This document shows positions 58,789-64,000 of a DNA stretch of 64,000 nt, one piece after another; position 1 is the stretch's first letter, and each line of letters begins with the position of its first letter. The notes under the pieces are model-generated. The model saw only the letters and a program-made list of their open reading frames with translations. It had not been told where the DNA came from and did not search any database. This DNA is from Thiomicrorhabdus chilensis DSM 12352 (GTDB taxonomy: Bacteria > Pseudomonadota > Gammaproteobacteria > Thiomicrospirales > Thiomicrospiraceae): positions 169,026 through 233,025 of the forward strand of contig NZ_KI519609.1 of the NCBI RefSeq assembly GCF_000483485.1. The letters run 5' to 3'. The position numbers were made by a program, and so were the translations under genes.

Positions 58789-58830
58789 ATTTCACGCTTA
58801 AGCGTTGTTAAACTCGAATTTAATGATTGT

Positions 58831-58850
58831 TTGAAAACAAGCAGGCCTGG
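58831..58850. repeat. CAGGCCTG palindromic element, left arm
   Basis: The core at 58842-58849 is preceded by TTGAAAACAAG, the left arm. It lies between the convergent rhodanese and diguanylate cyclase genes. Confidence 0.7.
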
Positions 58851-58862
58851 TTAAGATTGCTC

Positions 58863-60170
58863 TCATTGACCGGGCTCACCCAAAGCCAGACGGTGTTGTG
58901 TTTTTGGGGTGAAAGTTTTGCTGGTGGTGATGCGGTTGCGGCCGGCATGTTTGGACTCGTAGAGGGCGTTGTCCGCACGATGAATCAGTTCGGAAGTGCT
59001 TTCCGCTGCTTCAATGCAGGCCAATCCAGCGCTTAGGGTAACCTGGCCGATGCGTGGAAAATCAAACGCCTCTACTTGTTTTCTGAAGTTTTCCGCTTGC
59101 TCTTCGGCCTTTTCTAATTCGCAGTCTTCCAGTATCACAATAAACTCTTCGCCACCCCAGCGGCCGATGCGGCATTTGTATTTAAAGTGCTGTTGCAGCA
59201 GATTGGAAAAGGCTTGCAGAACCTTGTCGCCGGTATGGTGTCCAAAGGTGTCATTGATGTTTTTAAAGTTATCCAGATCAATCAGTAGCGCGCAGTAAGT
59301 GGCTTGGTTTTTGGTGAAAGTCTCTTGCTGCTCTTCCAGGAACCGTTCGACTTTGAGGCGGTTGCACAGTTGGGTGAGCGGGTCGGTGGTGGACAGTTTT
59401 TCAAGCATGCTGTTACGTTGCAGCAGGCTTTCTTGAGTTTTAATCAATTCGTGTGTGCGTGACTGCACTTCACGCTCTAGGCTGTCATTGGTTTGCATGA
59501 GGCGTTGATTGATGTTGCTGAAACGGCGCGCCATCATAATCGAAAAAACCATACTCGACCCAATCAGCAACGCCGCAACAATGACAAAAGTCTGCATCAG
59601 TTGATCGATCTTCAAGCGAGCCTGGTTGATCGCATTTTGAATTTCCGTTGATTGGTAAAGTGAAAACTCTTTAACTTTTTGGTTGAAGGTATTCAGGTCG
59701 TCAATCAAGCCGGAAAACATCAGTTTTTTGGCCGCATCCACTTCATCATTGATCGCCAATTCCGCGACCTTGTCTTGTGTGGGGCCAACCTTGCTGGCCA
59801 TGGCAGTGATTTCCATGAACCAAGCACGTTCAAATTCATTGTTGGCCACTAAGGGAGCCAGTTGGTCACGGTATTTGGCATAGCTGACGCCATTTGCATA
59901 AAAATTCAATAAAGCTTGATCTTGCTCAAAAGGATCTTCATGCAATAAGACCTGTTCCAGATCCACGGTGCGTTTCTGTCCGGCAATGTGCAGATTGATG
60001 AGATTATGCAGTTTTTGATACTGTGTTTCGGTGACTTCGGCGGTACTGTCGAGCGTGGTTTGAGTGATTCTGTCGGCCGTCAGCAACAGGACGCTGACCA
60101 GGGTGAGCGTTAAGAAAAAAGCAATCAGAATAATGCTGTTGTTGGGAATGGCAATGAAGGGTTTGGGCAT
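58863..60170 (-). CDS. membrane diguanylate cyclase (GGDEF)
   Basis: This 435-residue protein has TM1 (~12-32), a periplasmic four-helix-bundle-like domain (~33-190), TM2 (~195-215), a coiled coil (~225-265) and a GGDEF domain (~270-415) with the GGEEF variant active site (RWGGEEF), usable for synthesis. No RxxD inhibitory site is seen. It ends in a ~20-residue basic-neutral tail. It is convergent with the rhodanese gene and upstream in the same orientation lies the Aer-like chemoreceptor. Confidence 0.92.
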   Translation of the reverse strand: MPKPFIAIPNNSIILIAFFLTLTLVSVLLLTADRITQTTLDSTAEVTETQYQKLHNLINLHIAGQKRTVDLEQVLLHEDPFEQDQALLNFYANGVSYAKYRDQLAPLVANNEFERAWFMEITAMASKVGPTQDKVAELAINDEVDAAKKLMFSGLIDDLNTFNQKVKEFSLYQSTEIQNAINQARLKIDQLMQTFVIVAALLIGSSMVFSIMMARRFSNINQRLMQTNDSLEREVQSRTHELIKTQESLLQRNSMLEKLSTTDPLTQLCNRLKVERFLEEQQETFTKNQATYCALLIDLDNFKNINDTFGHHTGDKVLQAFSNLLQQHFKYKCRIGRWGGEEFIVILEDCELEKAEEQAENFRKQVEAFDFPRIGQVTLSAGLACIEAAESTSELIHRADNALYESKHAGRNRITTSKTFTPKTQHRLALGEPGQ

Positions 60171-60336
60171 TATCGGTAATTGCTGTAATTGAATGCTTAA
60201 GTTACTAACTTTACAGCAAAAATTGCGTAATGGTCAAGCAAACATTGGGTTAGATTTTGAAAAAAAACACGAGAAAAACAATAATTAACGAATGGGAATA
60301 GGTGAGCAAAAGCTTAGCCTTGTTGATAGCATTCCA

Positions 60337-60355
60337 GACAGGCCTGCTTGTTTTG
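60337..60355. repeat. CAGGCCTG palindromic element, right arm
   Basis: The core at 60339-60346 is followed by CTTGTTTTG, the same right arm as in the perfect copy at 8985-9010. It is downstream of the Aer-like receptor gene. Confidence 0.7.
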
Positions 60356-60417
60356 TGAAAGAGGGGTGGGCGCATCGTTTGCAGGATGCGCCGGATTGGA
60401 AAAGGAATGAAAGTCGA

Positions 60418-63312
60418 CTATTTCAGGCGACGTTTCAGCTGAAACGCACTCACTGCATTTTGCAGACGCTGTGCAGAATCGATCAGTGTCTCGGTGGTGG
60501 CGGTGGTCTCTTCCACCAGTGCAGCGTTTTGCTGAGTGGTGCTGTCGATTTGGGTGATCGCCTTGTTGACTTCATCCACCCCGTGAGACTGTTCTTCGGA
60601 AGCGCGTGACACTTCGTTGACGATGTCGAGCATTTTTTGCGTCTCCGAAGTGACTTCCCCTAAAGAATTGCCAACTTTTCCAACTTGTTCGACGCCGACA
60701 TCGATGGCACTGGAGGTCTGCTCGATCAAGCTGCCGATCTCTTTGGCCGCTTCGGCTGACTTGGCGGCCAGATTGCGTACCTCACCGGCAACTACGGCGA
60801 ATCCGCGGCCGTGTTCACCGGCACGCGCCGCTTCCACCGCCGCATTCAAAGCCAGGAGGTTGGTTTGGAAAGCGATGGAATCGATTAAGCCGGTAATCTC
60901 CTTAATTTTGTTGGAGGCGGTTTGAATGTTGCTCATCGATTCTTTGGTGTCTTGCATGATGCCATTGGCTTCGGTCAGCAAGCCGCTTTGCGAGGTGGCG
61001 ATTTGTCGCGCCGTTTGAGTGTTTTCCAGATTGCTGCGTATTTGCGCAGTGGTCTGTTCCATGGCCGCTGAGGTCTCTTCCAAAGAGGCCGCTTGTTCCT
61101 GAGTGCGTTGGTTGAGGTTTTGCGTGCCTTCGGCCACCGTTTCAACCCCTTCGCGCACCTGAAAGGCCACATCGGTGACTTGGGTCAAGGTATCGGTTAA
61201 ACCGTTGATGCTGTTGTTGATGGCTTCCTTGGCGTCGGCGATGGCATATTCATACTCTTGGCTGATGGTTTGAGTGAAGTCACCCTGCGCCATGCGTTTG
61301 GCGGCTTGCACGATATCGGAGAAGCCGGATTCTAGCGTTTCTAAAGACTGGTTGATGGTGTTTTGCAGCATCAGGATATTGCCTTTGGAAAGCGTTTGGA
61401 TACGTTCGTCGAATTTCCCACGTGCCGCGTACCCCATGATCTGGTTGATTTCCGCAAAGGCCACAGATAGGCTGTGCATCGCCGAGGTGCAATCCTCAAT
61501 GACTTGGTAATAGGCGCCTTGCAGGTTGTTTGTATGTTCCTTGTCAAAGTTGCCGTCTTTCAAATCCTGCATGACTTCGGAAATATTGTCGAAGGTTGCT
61601 TTCAAGCCTTGGCTGGACTGGTTGACACGTTCTTTAAGCATGCCGAAATCGGATTGCAGCGGGAAAGTGATCTCATTCTCGAGTCGTCCGGCGACAATCT
61701 CTTCGAGTGCGCTGTTGACTTCGGAGATGACCACTTGCGTGAGCATCGCCTGACGGTTATAGGCCAGAGCCATCTGTTTGATTTCATCGTTGCCGTAGCT
61801 GTGCACTCGGGTGAACAGGTCGGAATCGTTGACGGCCTGCTCCATGGTGTTGCGGGTGTTGCGTATTGGTTGGATGATAAGAACCCACAGCAGAACGGTG
61901 ACCAGAAGCAGCATAATGAGCATACTCAACAGGATGCCGTAAGTGGTGCTTTCCGCAACGGCAAATTGCTTGTCGATTAAGGCCTGATAGTCTTGGATGT
62001 CTTCGGTGACGATGTGATAGCCGATCAGAGTTTGGTCAAAATCATAGACAGGCTGTGCAAAATGGAAATGTGTGGCAGTGGTCAAAAAGCCTTGTTTGAA
62101 GAGTGTGTTCAAATCCAGCTTTCTCAGCAATTCAATCTGCTGGCCGGATTTTTCCATAGAGAATTGCTTATTGTGTCCTACCACCCATTTTTTGTCGTTG
62201 GAGACGGGAATGTTTTCGGCGTTTTTGGCGCGAAAAGCATCACCGGACAGAGCATATTCAGTAGATACGGCAAGAAGGTACTGCAAATTCTGCACCGCAA
62301 AATCACGGCGAATCGATCCCAGACCTTGGATGAATTCAACCGCCCCCTGATATTGACCGTTCTCGATCAGAGGGACAATCGATTTGATATTGAACCCGGC
62401 CGAGCTCACGGCAAAGACCACCATCGGTTTCTGTTCCTTGGCCATGGCTTGCAGATAGCTGCGTCCGGAAAGATCGCTGATGCTCTGCTTTTCGGCGGGT
62501 TTCCACGATTTATAGAATGATTGCAGATTCTCGTTGGTGAAGTGTAGTTTGATGTTCTGCAGGTCCGACAGTTGGCGGTAATGACCGCCAATATTGGCTA
62601 GATTGTTGGCCAGCTCAGCCTGGTCTTCGCTTGAAGCAGCCGTGCGAATCGATTGCGAAAACGTCAGGCCTACTGCATTGGTCAGGCCGATTTCGGACTT
62701 TTTGGTCATCAGTTTATTCAGGCTGGTGGACAGAAGTTTGGAGTGGTTTTCGGCCGCATGTAATTCGATATTGGACTTAACATGCTGTTCATAAGCAAAG
62801 GCGCCGAGCATCATCAGTGCGGCAATGGCCACCATAGTGCCCAATACTTTCTGACTAAGCGAGGCTTTGTGCAAACCCAGCAATGAATAGAGGCGGTGTT
62901 TGCTCTTGCTGACCCATTCGCCGTTATAGAAAAGTATGCTGCCCTGTGCCATCTGCTGGTAAGCGCGTGCGGCCTTTTCAATGCGTTTGGGGTCATCAAT
63001 CAGGCGTTTGACTGAGGTGTAGCCCTGATATTCGCCGTTTTCGAAAATCGGCTGAATCGCCATTTCTACCCAAAAGGTGTCGCCGTTCTTTTTTACCTCC
63101 TGAATGTCGAAACTCAGGGTGCGGTTATGGTGACACTCATCGCGGATGGTCTCTTGCACCGCTTTGGGGGTGCCTTGGGCTCTGAGTATCTGGGTGGGCT
63201 GTCCAATGATTTCTGCGTCGGCGTAACCAAGCCATTCCTGGTATTCACTGTTGATGTATAAGATATTGGCATTCTTGTCGACCTTGGTGACAAAGCGCAG
63301 ATTTTTATTCAT
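60418..63312 (-). CDS. PAS-containing chemoreceptor with poly-HAMP linker (Aer-like)
   Basis: This 964-residue chemoreceptor has an N-terminal PAS domain (~1-110) of the Aer/BdlA type ([14 protein letters not shown]), TM1 (~150-172), a large extracytoplasmic domain (~175-450), TM2 (~455-480), several HAMP-like repeats (~485-720: GRLENEI, GNFDKEH, GKFDERI, GDFTQTI) and a signalling hairpin ([20 protein letters not shown]). PAS proteins of this type often sense redox state through FAD. ATG 63312 begins the PAS directly; a start 108 bp upstream lacks support. Confidence 0.9.
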   Translation of the reverse strand: MNKNLRFVTKVDKNANILYINSEYQEWLGYADAEIIGQPTQILRAQGTPKAVQETIRDECHHNRTLSFDIQEVKKNGDTFWVEMAIQPIFENGEYQGYTSVKRLIDDPKRIEKAARAYQQMAQGSILFYNGEWVSKSKHRLYSLLGLHKASLSQKVLGTMVAIAALMMLGAFAYEQHVKSNIELHAAENHSKLLSTSLNKLMTKKSEIGLTNAVGLTFSQSIRTAASSEDQAELANNLANIGGHYRQLSDLQNIKLHFTNENLQSFYKSWKPAEKQSISDLSGRSYLQAMAKEQKPMVVFAVSSAGFNIKSIVPLIENGQYQGAVEFIQGLGSIRRDFAVQNLQYLLAVSTEYALSGDAFRAKNAENIPVSNDKKWVVGHNKQFSMEKSGQQIELLRKLDLNTLFKQGFLTTATHFHFAQPVYDFDQTLIGYHIVTEDIQDYQALIDKQFAVAESTTYGILLSMLIMLLLVTVLLWVLIIQPIRNTRNTMEQAVNDSDLFTRVHSYGNDEIKQMALAYNRQAMLTQVVISEVNSALEEIVAGRLENEITFPLQSDFGMLKERVNQSSQGLKATFDNISEVMQDLKDGNFDKEHTNNLQGAYYQVIEDCTSAMHSLSVAFAEINQIMGYAARGKFDERIQTLSKGNILMLQNTINQSLETLESGFSDIVQAAKRMAQGDFTQTISQEYEYAIADAKEAINNSINGLTDTLTQVTDVAFQVREGVETVAEGTQNLNQRTQEQAASLEETSAAMEQTTAQIRSNLENTQTARQIATSQSGLLTEANGIMQDTKESMSNIQTASNKIKEITGLIDSIAFQTNLLALNAAVEAARAGEHGRGFAVVAGEVRNLAAKSAEAAKEIGSLIEQTSSAIDVGVEQVGKVGNSLGEVTSETQKMLDIVNEVSRASEEQSHGVDEVNKAITQIDSTTQQNAALVEETTATTETLIDSAQRLQNAVSAFQLKRRLK

Positions 63313-63486
63313 AGTCAAACATTCCACTGATAATTTTAGGGTTTTGTACAAAGGCTGTAAGCTGTTTTCTAGCTTTTGTATCAGTGCAATACTATAGCCC
63401 GAACGGAGGATGAATGCCATGCCTTACAGGCAATAAGGTCATAAAAATTAAGATTTTATTGAGGGCTGTTATAAAATTTACAAATG

Positions 63487-63532
63487 AGCAGGCCTGTCGG
63501 TATTGAAAATGGACAGGCCTGTTGGTTTTGAA
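63487..63532. repeat. two CAGGCCTG elements forming an inverted pair
   Basis: Cores are at 63489-63496 and 63514-63521. CAGGCCTGTC and GACAGGCCTG can pair across a loop containing TTGAAAATG, the same loop sequence found in the pair at 50829-50859. It separates the Aer-like receptor start from the acyltransferase-type gene. Confidence 0.75.
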
Positions 63533-63560
63533 CGGAGTTTTATTCAATCCCAGAGCGTTT

Positions 63561-64000
63561 TCAGGCTCCGATAGGGGTCAGGTAACGCTGCTTTTTCTTG
63601 GGTTTGATTTTGTCGAGTTCTACCAGAATCAGGCTGTCGATGCAGTCGCCAAATTCGGGGTCGACACTGAAATCGATGAATCGGCAGCCCTTGTCTTCGC
63701 ACAATTCGGCGTATTGTTTGAATAGGGTCGGTACTTTGACGCCTTCCAGATCAAGCAACGCATTGAGTTTTTTGAAGCTGGTTTTATAGTCGTCTGCAAA
63801 CACGCTTTCGGCAATCTGGCGGTTTTCTTTGCGGATTTTCACCGGGCGTTTTCCGACCGCCAGGTCTTGCTTGGAACCGAACTGTTGCTGATAAAAGCCG
63901 ATAATCAATTCTTTGGCGTTTTGCGGATAGGCGTCGCTTAGTGAAACCGGTCCGAACAGGTATTGGATGTGGGGGTGTTGCGCCACATAAGCGCCGATGC
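63561..64000 (-). CDS. hemolysin-like GNAT / lysophospholipid acyltransferase family protein, C-terminal part
   Basis: The frame is open to the right edge and ends with TGA at 63561-63563, giving about 145 visible residues. The visible part contains YLFGPVSLSDAYPQNAK, LIIGFYQQQFG, then VPTLFKQYAELCEDKGCRFI and DFSVDPEFGDCIDSLILV, a pattern I associate with the C-terminal half of proteins joining a PlsC-type acyltransferase domain to an ornithine-acyltransferase/hemolysin-like domain. These act in membrane lipid synthesis. The N-terminal part lies outside the window, so domain make-up is inferred. Confidence 0.7.
   Translation of the reverse strand, partial: IGAYVAQHPHIQYLFGPVSLSDAYPQNAKELIIGFYQQQFGSKQDLAVGKRPVKIRKENRQIAESVFADDYKTSFKKLNALLDLEGVKVPTLFKQYAELCEDKGCRFIDFSVDPEFGDCIDSLILVELDKIKPKKKQRYLTPIGA

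Overview
The window is a chromosomal segment of a sulfur-oxidising, CO2-fixing gammaproteobacterium, most likely of the Hydrogenovibrio / Thiomicrospira / Thiomicrorhabdus group (Piscirickettsiaceae). The evidence is an alpha-carboxysome locus with its satellite genes at the left edge, followed by gammaproteobacterial housekeeping genes (rpoH, rho, hemE, luxS, mtnN, uvrD, mrcA) and an unusually large number of chemotaxis and cyclic-di-GMP proteins. No phage, CRISPR array or large island is visible. The only transposon trace is a small deleted IS3-type element.

Layout. Positions 1-5182 hold the tail of a cso operon: the end of a CsoS1 shell protein, a ferritin-like protein, the Rubisco assembly factor acRAF and a disordered McdB-like protein, closed by a terminator. 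A second block follows: the bicarbonate transporter pair sbtA-sbtB, a HAM1-type NTPase, the gated shell protein csoS1D and a CbbR-type LysR regulator. Together they form a CO2-concentrating cluster of shell, assembly, positioning, transport and regulation genes. Positions 5240-12820, all on the minus strand, are gmk-kdnA-kdnB-kdsB-waaA-rpoZ-spoT. A Kdo8N-type LPS block sits inside the gmk-rpoZ-spoT cluster that is contiguous in many relatives. Positions 13039-23090 carry aroK-aroB, a mutarotase, rpoH with a CIRCE/HrcA operator over its promoter, a lone fliS, purT, a GGDEF protein with a dead EAL domain, and luxS-mtnN.

Positions 23325-33102 are a signalling region: a poly-HAMP chemoreceptor with a repeat-built periplasmic partner, tRNA-Phe and tRNA-Leu, a BFD-like ferredoxin, a lone substrate-binding lipoprotein paired with a GGDEF-EAL enzyme, and a convergent Cache-GGDEF-EAL enzyme. 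Positions 33324-49101 are mostly housekeeping (adk, mrcA, yicC, a second HAM1 gene rdgB, a metallo-beta-lactamase RNase, hemW, AsmA family, trmB, mutY-yggX) and end with an EAL-HDOD protein. Positions 49175-64000 hold the IS remnant, hemE, a nuclease-fold protein with altered active site, rpmE2, rho, trxA, uvrD-fetA-fetB, a rhodanese, a diguanylate cyclase, an Aer-like PAS chemoreceptor and the end of an acyltransferase-type gene.

Across the whole window the 8-bp palindrome CAGGCCTG recurs about 26 times by eye, against roughly one expected by chance. Fifteen copies are intergenic, often inside a longer imperfect palindrome with arms resembling TTGAAAA / TTTTCAA, and some copies form terminators. 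This looks like a highly iterated small palindromic element and is the most distinctive unexplained signal here.
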